DNA from: Bacteroidales bacterium
Lineage (GTDB): Bacteria; Bacteroidota; Bacteroidia; Bacteroidales; UBA932
Length of the DNA: 38,231 nt
Assembly: GCA_024401945.1 (NCBI GenBank)
Contig: JAKSKC010000002.1
Span: 1 to 38,231 of the forward strand
Direction of reading: 5' to 3'
The notes beneath the pieces are model-generated. The model was given only the letters and a program-made list of their open reading frames with translations, was not told the origin of the DNA and ran no database searches. Below, piece by piece: positions 7,496 through 14,998 of this stretch (its first letter is position 1; each line of letters opens with the position of its first letter). The translations under genes and the position numbers were made by a program.

Positions 7496-8488
7496 CTAGA
7501 GGTTAGGATTGACCTCTTTCCAGTTTTCTACGGCAGGGATGATTCCAAGGCTGATGATTTCCTCGCGCATCTTGCAGAGGTGCTCGTATGAAGCCTTGAG
7601 AGCTGCCATCTCCTCCTCTGTTCCTGCAGGAGCGGTGAAATGAACACCGGTTGCATCGATTACTGAAGGCATAGCCATCATGACGTTCTTGTAACCGCAT
7701 TTGTCGCAGTTTACGTAGCATCCTGCAGGCCAGGTGAACTTGTCACCTCCCATTGCGGCCTCGATCATCTTGACAGCCTGGTATGCAGGGCTCTGGAATG
7801 AGCTGCGGCCACGGAGCTTGATGATGTTGGAGCCACCCTGGATGGTATTGTGCTTGATCTCAGCCCAGCGCTCCTCTGAAAGATTGAGTCCTGCGAGAGG
7901 CTTGCCGTCGATGAGAGCCTTGCTTGCGAACACTGCCATTGCCTCGCCGTGTCCACCGTAGGTGTATGCTCCGGTAACCTTGCTCTGCTGTACTCCGAAC
8001 TCGGCTGCAAGGGCCTCCTGCAGACGGGTTGAATCGAGAGCTGCGAGGGATGTGAGCTGCTCAGGCTTGAGACCTGAATGGATGAGGGCTGTGAGAGCGG
8101 TGACGTCTGCAGGGTTGAAGATAACTACAACGTGCTTTACGTCAGGACAGTACTTCCTGATGAGGTCACCGAACTCAGCGGCGATCTTACAGTTGCCCTT
8201 GAGAAGGTCTTCACGGGTCATACCCTCCTTGCGAGGTGCACCACCTGATGAGATGATGTACTTGGCATCCTTGAAAGCAACCTCAGGATCTGTTGTCCAG
8301 GTAACGTTGGCGCCTTCGAAGGCACAATGGTAGATTTCCTCTGCGACACCGTGAACGCCTGGTTCGAAGATGTCATAGAGACAAACGTTTGGAGTGAGAC
8401 CGAGCATAAGGGCGGTCTGAGCCATATTGGAACCGATCATTCCGCCGGCACCAACAATGAGCAATTTTTCGTCTGTAAGATATTTCAT
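7496..8488 (-). CDS. mdh: Malate dehydrogenase (Bacteroides type)
   Basis: NAD-dependent interconversion of malate and oxaloacetate; in fermentative Bacteroidales it feeds the fumarate/succinate branch. The 330-aa protein opens with LLIVGAGGMIGSNMAQTAL, the dinucleotide-binding loop, and carries the substrate-side VIFNPADVTAL and LAALDSTRLQEAL, the catalytic-histidine region TYGGHGEAMAVF and the C-terminal SYEHLCKMREE. The length and whole sequence resemble Bacteroides malate dehydrogenases as I remember them. I start at the ATG at 8488 rather than the upstream TTG at 8521. The promoter box lies at 8524-8531, leaving roughly 30 bases of leader. Divergent from the phosphopantetheinyl transferase gene. 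Confidence 0.95.
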   Translation of the reverse strand: MKYLTDEKLLIVGAGGMIGSNMAQTALMLGLTPNVCLYDIFEPGVHGVAEEIYHCAFEGANVTWTTDPEVAFKDAKYIISSGGAPRKEGMTREDLLKGNCKIAAEFGDLIRKYCPDVKHVVVIFNPADVTALTALIHSGLKPEQLTSLAALDSTRLQEALAAEFGVQQSKVTGAYTYGGHGEAMAVFASKALIDGKPLAGLNLSEERWAEIKHNTIQGGSNIIKLRGRSSFQSPAYQAVKMIEAAMGGDKFTWPAGCYVNCDKCGYKNVMMAMPSVIDATGVHFTAPAGTEEEMAALKASYEHLCKMREEIISLGIIPAVENWKEVNPNL

Positions 8489-8523
8489 ATCGTTATTGAT
8501 GAGATGTTTGGCATTTTGCAACG

Positions 8524-8531
8524 CAAATCTA
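8524..8531 (-). promoter_or_regulatory. Bacteroidetes -7 box for mdh
   Basis: The minus strand reads TAGATTTG, matching TAnnTTTG, 35 bases before the mdh ATG. No obvious TTTG -33 element. Confidence 0.6.
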
Positions 8532-8561
8532 CGAAATTTCCGGCATTATTAAAATAATTAC

Positions 8562-8569
8562 TATCTTTG
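8562..8569 (+). promoter_or_regulatory. Bacteroidetes -7 box for the phosphopantetheinyl transferase gene
   Basis: TATCTTTG matches TAnnTTTG exactly and lies 19 bases before the ATG at 8589. A T-rich run precedes the ATG, with no Shine-Dalgarno sequence. Confidence 0.68.
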
Positions 8570-8588
8570 CGCGTTGTAAACTTTTTTT

Positions 8589-9236
8589 ATGGCACTTTTT
8601 CTAATCAAAGATCTGGACGACGACTACCACTCGAGGATAGGAGTCTGGCAGATTACGGAATCGGAAGATGAGCTCCGCTCGCTTTCATCCATCCCTTCAG
8701 ATGAACTGGAGGAAATCTCTTACATCAGAAGCGCATCCCTCCGCAAGCAGAAGCTTGCAGTCCGCGCGTTGCTTGATACGATGTTCGACGAAAAGGTCTA
8801 CCTGAGCCACCACGACAACGGAAAACCTTACATCGAGAACAATGCCATCAACATCAGCATCACCCATACCGAGAAGTATGTCGCCGTCATCCTTACCGAT
8901 GACGAGGAGGTCGGCATCGACTGCGAGTCCCTCGACCGCGATTTCTCGGCTGTTGAGAAGAAGGCTCTTTCGGAAGAGGAGATCGACGACCTCGAGAACA
9001 ATTCAAGGAACGAGCAGCTGGCCATCTACTGGTGCGCGAAGGAGGCCATCTACAAGAAGATGTCCCAGTACAGGGTGGATTTCGCAGAGCAGATTGAAAT
9101 CGACGATTTCAATCCGAAGGAGGAAGGCGAACTTACCGCCACATTCACAGACAAGGACGGATACGAAGAGGAACTGGATCTCGAATACATGACCTTCGAC
9201 CGTCACGTCCTCGTCTGGACATCGGCCCTCCGGTAA
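8589..9236 (+). CDS. 4'-phosphopantetheinyl transferase, Sfp type
   Basis: Transfers the phosphopantetheine arm of coenzyme A to a serine on carrier proteins. The 215-aa length is typical of single-chain Sfp-like enzymes. Motifs are in order: LSHHDNGKPYI, the ISITHTEKYVAVIL strand, the Mg-binding VGIDCE and the catalytic helix YWCAKEAIYK. No acyl carrier, polyketide or peptide synthetase gene is nearby, so the target carrier is unknown; it may serve fatty-acid or aryl-polyene synthesis elsewhere. The TAA stop abuts the TAA stop of the convergent EnvC-like gene. Confidence 0.92.
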   Translation: MALFLIKDLDDDYHSRIGVWQITESEDELRSLSSIPSDELEEISYIRSASLRKQKLAVRALLDTMFDEKVYLSHHDNGKPYIENNAINISITHTEKYVAVILTDDEEVGIDCESLDRDFSAVEKKALSEEEIDDLENNSRNEQLAIYWCAKEAIYKKMSQYRVDFAEQIEIDDFNPKEEGELTATFTDKDGYEEELDLEYMTFDRHVLVWTSALR

Positions 9237-10448
9237 TTATCTCAACCAGTTTTCAGGATTCTGGGGAGCGGTGTCTTTCCAGAGCTGGAAGTGTACCTGC
9301 GTCTCGCCCGCAATGGTGTCCACGGTTCCGAGCACCTGGCCTATGCCGACCTTGTCCCCGGATTTCACCGTCACCGACTTGAGCTTGCAATAGAAAGTAT
9401 AGTAATTGCCGTGCTGCACCAGCACGCACTGGTTATATCCGGGCATTACGACTATCTGCTGCACGACCCCGTTGAATACGGCCTTTACTTTGGAGCCCGG
9501 TTCCACGGCTATGGTGACACCGTTGTTGAACGGAAGTTTCACCGAAGTATACACCGGATGATAGTGCTGTCCGAAGTGATCCACCACCGAACCGTTGACA
9601 GGCCACGGAAGCTTTCCCATATTGGCCTCGAATTCACCGGCAAGTTTCGTATCGTATTCCGTCGTGACGGCCCTGTTCCCGCTCTTCTGCTTCCCCGCCT
9701 CGCTTCCCTTCGAAGAGGATTTCTTTACTGCTGCGGCAATGAGTTTCTGAATCTCCCTGTTGAGGGCCTCCACCTGCTTCTTCTTCTGGGCCCGTTCCTT
9801 CTGGTAGGTCTGCTTGTCCTTCTTGAGTTTGTTGACCACGGCGGCGGACTGGCGTTCGTCCTTCTGGAGTTCCTTGAGTTCGCTTTCCCTGCGCGACTTC
9901 ACCTTTCCTGCCTCCTCCTTCAACCCGTCAAGCTCATCCCTCTCCCCGGAAAGCCGGTTCTTCACGTTGATCATCACGGACGCCTGCTCCCTCATCTGCC
10001 CCGAGATCTTCTTCATATATGCGTATCTCCTGCTCGCCTGCGGGAGACTCCCCGATGCGAGTATGTAGGTGTACCATACCTGTGACTTGCGGAGTTTGTA
10101 GGCATTCCTGACAAGGTCGTTGTAATGCCCGTGCATCGACTCGAGCACAGACTGCAGGGAATCGATGCTGTGCTGCTTCAGGGCTATCCTGCTCTCGATA
10201 TCATCTATCTCCTTCTGGCTCTCCTTCACCAGTTCCCTTCTGGCACTGACCTTCCTGCGGACCAGGTTGAGGTCCTTCTGGGCGCTCTTGCTCCTCTTCT
10301 CGTTGTCCTTGAGCTGCCTGTTGATGAGGGCAATCTCCTGTTCGAGCTTGTCCTTCTTTTTCTGCTGCTTGGAGGTGTCCTGCGCCGTTGCGGTGCAGAC
10401 AGCAAGCAGCATGGCCAGCATACAGCTTATGACGAACCTACTTCCCAT
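9237..10448 (-). CDS. EnvC-like murein hydrolase activator (coiled coil plus degenerate M23 domain)
   Basis: 403-aa exported protein: signal peptide (to about residue 22, CTATAQ), a long charged coiled coil (about 25-250) and a C-terminal LytM/M23 domain (about 285-403). The first metal-ligand motif of true M23 peptidases (HxGxD) is replaced by FNNGVTI, and the expected Y-x-H-L is FYCKL, so the zinc site is lost, although VHFQLWK remains. Such proteins, like E. coli EnvC, activate cell-wall amidases at the septum rather than cut peptidoglycan themselves. The start overlaps the upstream TPR gene by 11 bases, so both are co-expressed. The domain call is strong; the activator role is inferred. 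Confidence 0.88.
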   Translation of the reverse strand: MGSRFVISCMLAMLLAVCTATAQDTSKQQKKKDKLEQEIALINRQLKDNEKRSKSAQKDLNLVRRKVSARRELVKESQKEIDDIESRIALKQHSIDSLQSVLESMHGHYNDLVRNAYKLRKSQVWYTYILASGSLPQASRRYAYMKKISGQMREQASVMINVKNRLSGERDELDGLKEEAGKVKSRRESELKELQKDERQSAAVVNKLKKDKQTYQKERAQKKKQVEALNREIQKLIAAAVKKSSSKGSEAGKQKSGNRAVTTEYDTKLAGEFEANMGKLPWPVNGSVVDHFGQHYHPVYTSVKLPFNNGVTIAVEPGSKVKAVFNGVVQQIVVMPGYNQCVLVQHGNYYTFYCKLKSVTVKSGDKVGIGQVLGTVDTIAGETQVHFQLWKDTAPQNPENWLR

Positions 10449-11793
10449 TCCTTTTCTTTTCCGCCAGTGACCTGTAGTATTCCGCCGCCTCCCTCTCCCC
10501 CAAAGCTTCGAGGACTACCGCATAGTGGTCCAGGACCACATCGCTGTCATGACCTCCGAAAACCATTGCCCGCTTGAACTGGACCTTCGCCTCCTCGGGA
10601 CGTTTCAACAGGTAGAGTATCCACCCGTAGGTATCGAGGTAGGAAGAGTTCTCCGAATCGACCTTCACGCTGATAGCGCTCATCTTGAGGGCCTTGCGCA
10701 TTGATTTCCCCTTCTGGCACAGATAGTATGCGTAGTTGTTCAGCACCGGTGCGTACTCCGGATCGATCTTGAGAGCCTTTTTATACGATGAGAAAGCCAG
10801 GGCCTCGTCCCCCAGTTCGTGATAGGTGTCCCCCGCAAGGCTGTAGAGCTCAAGGAGCTTTTCCTTGTCATCCCCCGCGAGTTCGAAAAGGCGGTCGAAA
10901 CTGGCCGCGGCGTCCCTGGATCTCTTGTCAACCAGCGCGATCTGCATTACCGTAGCGTTGGCTTCGTAATCATCCGGGAATTTTTCCAGCCATCGGTTGA
11001 AATACTCATAGCCCTTCTCCTTGCGCTCGGTGCCGTAGAACCACTGCCCCGCGTATTTCAGGGCCTCGGGCCCTGCATCGGGGGCATCCGCAACAGTCTG
11101 CACGAGGTCATCCAGCTGCGCGGACCAGCTGAAGAAGAACGAACCGTCTATCTGGCTGATCATGTTGGAAAGGTATTCAACCTTGTCCGCGGAACCTACA
11201 TCCCCGCTCGAGAGGAATCTCTTGAGGTTGGTGAGGAATGCCGGTATGTTGGAACTCCTTCCGTAGACTTCGGCAAGTCCGAGGATGGCGGGAGAATAGT
11301 TCTCGTCCATCTCCAGGGCCTCGTTGTACCTCTTGAGGGCGGTCTGGAGGTCGCCCTCAAGGAAGGCCTTCTCGGCGAGAAGGCTGTAGATGTATGGGGA
11401 GGCATACCTCGAAGGATATTCCTTGTAAAGACCTATCAGTATATCACGGCACTCGGCATACTTCCCGGCGGCCTGACAGGCCGTGGCCAGGACCTCACGG
11501 TACCAGGGATTGCCCGGATCGAGGGATGATGCCTTCCTGAGATATTCCAGCGCCGCCTCGTTGTCACCCTTGAGATAGTTGCAGTAACCTATGTAATACT
11601 GCACGGCATCGCTGGTGGAATCTATCTTCTCAAGCTGCTTCAGCAACCTTAGGGATTTGTCGTATTCCGAATTGTCGAGAAGGGTGACGGCGTCCATCAG
11701 AACATTGTCCAGACGTCTCTCCACGAACTTGTCCTGGGCGGAAAGAACAATGGAGACGAATAACAGTGCGAATATTACCGTACGGCGCATCAT
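10438..11793 (-). CDS. Exported tetratricopeptide-repeat protein
   Basis: About 451 aa with a signal peptide (MMRRTVIFALLFVSIVLSAQ) followed by TPR units almost to the end; clear ones include LLAEKAFLEGDLQTALKRYN, LGDEALAFSSYKKALKIDPE and YGWILYLLKRPEEAKVQFKR. Periplasmic TPR proteins act as scaffolds, and placement just before an EnvC-like gene suggests a cell-envelope or division role. I start at the ATG at 11793 because the frame extension begins with TTG at 11802, inside the promoter box. The transcript should be near leaderless. The stop overlaps the EnvC-like gene start. No specific partner can be named. Confidence 0.85.
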   Translation of the reverse strand: MMRRTVIFALLFVSIVLSAQDKFVERRLDNVLMDAVTLLDNSEYDKSLRLLKQLEKIDSTSDAVQYYIGYCNYLKGDNEAALEYLRKASSLDPGNPWYREVLATACQAAGKYAECRDILIGLYKEYPSRYASPYIYSLLAEKAFLEGDLQTALKRYNEALEMDENYSPAILGLAEVYGRSSNIPAFLTNLKRFLSSGDVGSADKVEYLSNMISQIDGSFFFSWSAQLDDLVQTVADAPDAGPEALKYAGQWFYGTERKEKGYEYFNRWLEKFPDDYEANATVMQIALVDKRSRDAAASFDRLFELAGDDKEKLLELYSLAGDTYHELGDEALAFSSYKKALKIDPEYAPVLNNYAYYLCQKGKSMRKALKMSAISVKVDSENSSYLDTYGWILYLLKRPEEAKVQFKRAMVFGGHDSDVVLDHYAVVLEALGEREAAEYYRSLAEKKRNGK

Positions 11794-11799
11794 CGATTG

Positions 11800-11807
11800 C
11801 AAAATTA
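11800..11807 (-). promoter_or_regulatory. Bacteroidetes -7 box for the TPR/EnvC operon
   Basis: The minus strand reads TAATTTTG, matching TAnnTTTG, six bases before the ATG at 11793. The divergent sigma-factor gene starts at 11846; on that strand TATTTTCG at 11819-11826 is a one-mismatch candidate only. Confidence 0.6.
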
Positions 11808-11845
11808 GTACAATTTAGCTATTTTCGTCAACTAAAAGTCAATGG

Positions 11846-12427
11846 ATGATGCAACTTTTTGGCCAAAAGAATCATCTTTTAACTCGGGAAAACCAATTGC
11901 AACTCATTGATGAGTGCAAAAAGGGGGACCGGAGAGCGCAAAAGGCCCTGTATGATGCGCTGGCTCCCAAAATGTACGCGGTGTGTCTGCGTTACGTCGG
12001 GAACAGCGAACTGGCTGAAGATATCCTGCAGGACGGATTCGTGACTCTGTTCACCAAACTTGGCAGCTATTTGGGAGAAGGTTCTTTCGAAGGCTGGGCC
12101 CGCAAGATCTTTGTCAACACTGCACTGATGAGCCTTAGAAAGAATGACGTCCTGAAGCAGAGCGAAGACGTGGATGCGGCGTGGAACATAACCGCCCCCG
12201 ACCCGTCCGCCCTGGACAGGATATCCCATTCAGAGCTGCTGAAACTGGTCTCCGAGCTTCCTGACGGATTCAGGACCGTCTTCAATATGTTTATCATAGA
12301 GGGTTATTCCCACAAGGAGATCGCCGCCAGTCTAGGCATTTCCGAGGCCACGTCACGCTCACAGCTTTTGAGGGCGAGAGCACTGTTGCAGGACAAGATT
12401 AAAAAGTTAATTGATGCAGACAAATAA
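11846..12427 (+). CDS. ECF-family RNA polymerase sigma factor
   Basis: 193-aa sigma-70-like regulator. Region 2 is visible at about residues 25-95 (KALYDALAPKMYAVCLRYVG, AEDILQDGFVTLFTKL, GWARKIFVNTAL) and region 4 at about 130-185, with the helix-turn-helix GYSHKEIAASLGISEATSRS. There is no region 1.1 or 3, as in ECF factors. The ATG at 11849 is an equal alternative start. The downstream gene begins inside this one (14-base overlap) and carries an anti-sigma-like N-terminus, so the pair looks like a sigma factor and its regulator. The trigger is not evident. Confidence 0.93.
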   Translation: MMQLFGQKNHLLTRENQLQLIDECKKGDRRAQKALYDALAPKMYAVCLRYVGNSELAEDILQDGFVTLFTKLGSYLGEGSFEGWARKIFVNTALMSLRKNDVLKQSEDVDAAWNITAPDPSALDRISHSELLKLVSELPDGFRTVFNMFIIEGYSHKEIAASLGISEATSRSQLLRARALLQDKIKKLIDADK

Positions 12428-13664
12428 TTGGGAAGATTTCGATCTCAAGCTGAGATCAGAACTGGAGAATGCAGAGGTGAAAGCGCCCCGGCGCGTCTGG
12501 CGCGGCATAGAGAGCCGGCTGGACGCGGCAGCTCCGGCAACTCCTGTCTGGAAGTTCGCGGGATGGGGGGTCGCTGCCCTTGCAGCCCTTTCCGCCGCAC
12601 TGTTCTTCATTTTCAATACCGGCAATTCTGAGCAATTGTATAAAGAAACGAACCCCGTGACTCTCGCAGAAAGCATCTGCGGGGTCACGGAAATTTCTTC
12701 TCTGGAGAGCACCTCCGAAGCGGTCAAGGCTGCATCGGAAGCCGTTTCCCCGGAAAAGCTTGAGAGGAAGGTGACAGGCGCCGCGCGGAGAAGTTCCGCC
12801 AGCGCGCAGGTGGAGACCGCTCCGGTAACGGCTGTGACGGCCACCCGGGGAGAGACGTATGTGCAGGAGGGGACGGCCGTGCGGGAAGAAGTGACCGTAC
12901 ATGAAGGCCCTGCTGCCGCCCCGGCGGAAAACACTCCGGTATATTCGGATTCACAGACTTATACGGACCCGTTCGCCGCAATGGCCGCCGAAGATGCCCG
13001 CAAGGCGAAATCAGGTGTAAGGGTCAGCTATTCCGCTTCAGGAACGCTGGGAAGCAACCTTGATGCCGGCAACAAGGCTCCGCTCCAGTCCAGGGCACCA
13101 GGAAAATTCGATGCCGGAAACGTGAAGAGTGGCGTCTATGAGGACGGTCCGTCCACATACGGGGTTCCGGTTACCTTCGGCCTGGGGGTCAAATTCCACA
13201 TCACGGACAGATTCTCCGTGGGAACCGGTATCGACTACTCTTTCCTCACCAGGAAATTCAGCGGAATCTATCTTGATTTCGATGCTCTGGGGTCCGCAGC
13301 ATACAGCGGAGATATCAACCACACGATGCATTACCTCGGAATCCCGCTCAACCTGTACTACGATGTCATCAGCGGAGAGAAGTTCCGTCTTTACCTGATG
13401 GGTGGTGGAGAAGCCGAATACTGTGTGGCCAACAACTACGACATACGCACGGAAAAGAAGAGATTCCATTACAACGAAGCCGTCAACGGACTTCAGTTCT
13501 CGGTTGGACTGGGCTTCGGTGCCGAAATGAACCTCACCCGCAACATGAGCCTCTTCCTCGACCCTACGGTAAGATATTACTTTGACAACAACCAGCCGAA
13601 GAGCATCAGGACGGACAAGCAGTTCATGATCGGGGTGGACCTCGGTCTGCGATTTGATTTCTAA
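12414..13664 (+). CDS. Putative anti-sigma protein fused to an outer-membrane-type beta-barrel
   Basis: 416 aa. A short cytoplasm-like N-terminus (WEDFDLKLRSELENAEVKAP, then RRVWRGIESRLD) resembles anti-sigma N-termini of Bacteroidetes. One hydrophobic helix follows at about 47-67 (GWGVAALAALSAALFFIF), then a low-complexity Ala/Val/Glu/Thr linker of roughly 130 residues. The C-terminal ~190 residues are beta-barrel-like: GVPVTFGLGVKFHITDRFSV, YLGIPLNLYYDV, FSVGLGFGAEM, ending in GVDLGLRFDF with the terminal phenylalanine of outer-membrane proteins. I start at the ATG at 12414, within the sigma gene; a TTG at 12411 is less likely. If both domains are correct, one chain would link inner and outer membranes. 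Known family: outer membrane beta-barrel protein; the anti-sigma role is inferred. Confidence 0.72.
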   Translation: MQTNNWEDFDLKLRSELENAEVKAPRRVWRGIESRLDAAAPATPVWKFAGWGVAALAALSAALFFIFNTGNSEQLYKETNPVTLAESICGVTEISSLESTSEAVKAASEAVSPEKLERKVTGAARRSSASAQVETAPVTAVTATRGETYVQEGTAVREEVTVHEGPAAAPAENTPVYSDSQTYTDPFAAMAAEDARKAKSGVRVSYSASGTLGSNLDAGNKAPLQSRAPGKFDAGNVKSGVYEDGPSTYGVPVTFGLGVKFHITDRFSVGTGIDYSFLTRKFSGIYLDFDALGSAAYSGDINHTMHYLGIPLNLYYDVISGEKFRLYLMGGGEAEYCVANNYDIRTEKKRFHYNEAVNGLQFSVGLGFGAEMNLTRNMSLFLDPTVRYYFDNNQPKSIRTDKQFMIGVDLGLRFDF

Positions 13665-13714
13665 CGCCTGCCGCACGATAAAAAACAGGCTTGAAAACAG
13701 GCTGAAATAGAATT

Positions 13715-13752
13715 TTCCGTTTCGGATATTCCGGAACGGGATTTTTGTTTTT
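13715..13752 (+). terminator. Intrinsic terminator after the sigma/anti-sigma-barrel operon
   Basis: Eleven-base arms at 13715-13725 and 13731-13741 (two G-T wobbles) around a five-base loop, followed by TTTTTGTTTTT. Confidence 0.85.
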
Positions 13753-13773
13753 ATTTGCGGAAAAACCGCGATT

Positions 13774-14997
13774 ATGAAAACTTCGATTCCCCTATTGCTG
13801 ACGCTCTTCACCATCTGTGCCGTCGGTTCGTGCGAATTCCCTGAATACGGGCCCTCCCTCGGCAGGACAAGATGGGAGGCTATGACACCTGCCCGGGACT
13901 CTTCAAAAGGCGGGGGCAATTCCGTCATTCCGGAAAGTGCCGACACAACCTTCTTCTTTTCAGCCGTCGATTTCCCTGCGGACTATGACTGGGTCAGGGA
14001 CAGCTGCGGAGGAAGGTCCCCGGCCCATATAACTCTGTACCGCAATTTCGAGCCGGTTCTCAGCATTCCGAGCGGGAAGGACTTCTGTATAAGCAACGAT
14101 CCTGACAGCCACCATATCGCAGGCGGGCATCTCTTCACCGAATACTCCACGACATCCGAAACCATAGTGAAGTGCGACGGAGAGGAACTTTTCAGGTACG
14201 CCGGCAGGGAGTTCCTTAAAGGGCTGGTAGTCGAAGGCGATGACGTATGGACCCTCGCTCAGGACCGCTCGGGAAAAGGATTCTCGCTCAGGAGGAACGG
14301 AGAGGCCATCATGCTGAAAAGCGACGGCAGCATATTCGGGGACCTCTCCCTGCGGCCGCAGGGAGCCCTGTACAGGGATGGAGGGGATATGTGCTTCTGC
14401 TACTGCGCCACTGTCAACGGCAGACAAGTGGTCCGTTCCGTAAGGGGCAACGACGAGACGGAATACACCTCCGGAAACGGTGAAGTGATTGACGCCATAA
14501 TGGATAACGGGGTCTGCACCCTCCTTCTCTCCGGCAGGGATGGATCCTTGCCGGCGATCGTGCACGGTGATGTCACCACCAGAATCATGGACGGATACAG
14601 CGGGAGCATTTCGGAAGGATACCTTTTCTCCGGTGTTTCGGGGACAGGAGCGGCAGGCTTTTATTCGGGATACATCTCCGAATCTCCGTTTATCACCGAA
14701 AACGGGGAATCCAGGCTTCTGGGCAGCTGCGGAAACTTCTACATCTATCCGGGAGTGACCGGCACAGCCGCCGTCAGCCTGACCAGAGGGACAATGAGGA
14801 TACTCCATCCCGACGGGACCGAGCTCTCCCCCACCGGCAATTTCCTTTTCTTCGACAGAAACTGCGCCGCAGCCGTCGGGAACGGGATGGTCGTGGCCCT
14901 GAACCGCACGGATACGGGGAAGCATCCCGAACTCCTGTCGGGAAAGGGATCCAGACAGGTCGATGTCAACGGTTATATATCCTGTATTGCACAATGA
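13774..14997 (+). CDS. Lipoprotein of unknown function
   Basis: 407 aa with a lipoprotein signal: hydrophobic MKTSIPLLLTLFTICA, then VGSC with the lipidated cysteine at residue 20. The remainder has no family I recognise. It alternates short beta-like segments with Gly/Asp turns (for example ALYRDGGDMCFCY, VCTLLLSGRDG, EGYLFSGVSGTG), which suggests a propeller-like beta fold, but this is a guess. The gene follows a terminator, so it should have its own promoter, though no good TAnnTTTG box was found. Its TGA is one base before the preferred yifB start. Confidence 0.75.
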   Translation: MKTSIPLLLTLFTICAVGSCEFPEYGPSLGRTRWEAMTPARDSSKGGGNSVIPESADTTFFFSAVDFPADYDWVRDSCGGRSPAHITLYRNFEPVLSIPSGKDFCISNDPDSHHIAGGHLFTEYSTTSETIVKCDGEELFRYAGREFLKGLVVEGDDVWTLAQDRSGKGFSLRRNGEAIMLKSDGSIFGDLSLRPQGALYRDGGDMCFCYCATVNGRQVVRSVRGNDETEYTSGNGEVIDAIMDNGVCTLLLSGRDGSLPAIVHGDVTTRIMDGYSGSISEGYLFSGVSGTGAAGFYSGYISESPFITENGESRLLGSCGNFYIYPGVTGTAAVSLTRGTMRILHPDGTELSPTGNFLFFDRNCAAAVGNGMVVALNRTDTGKHPELLSGKGSRQVDVNGYISCIAQ

Positions 14998-14998
14998 T

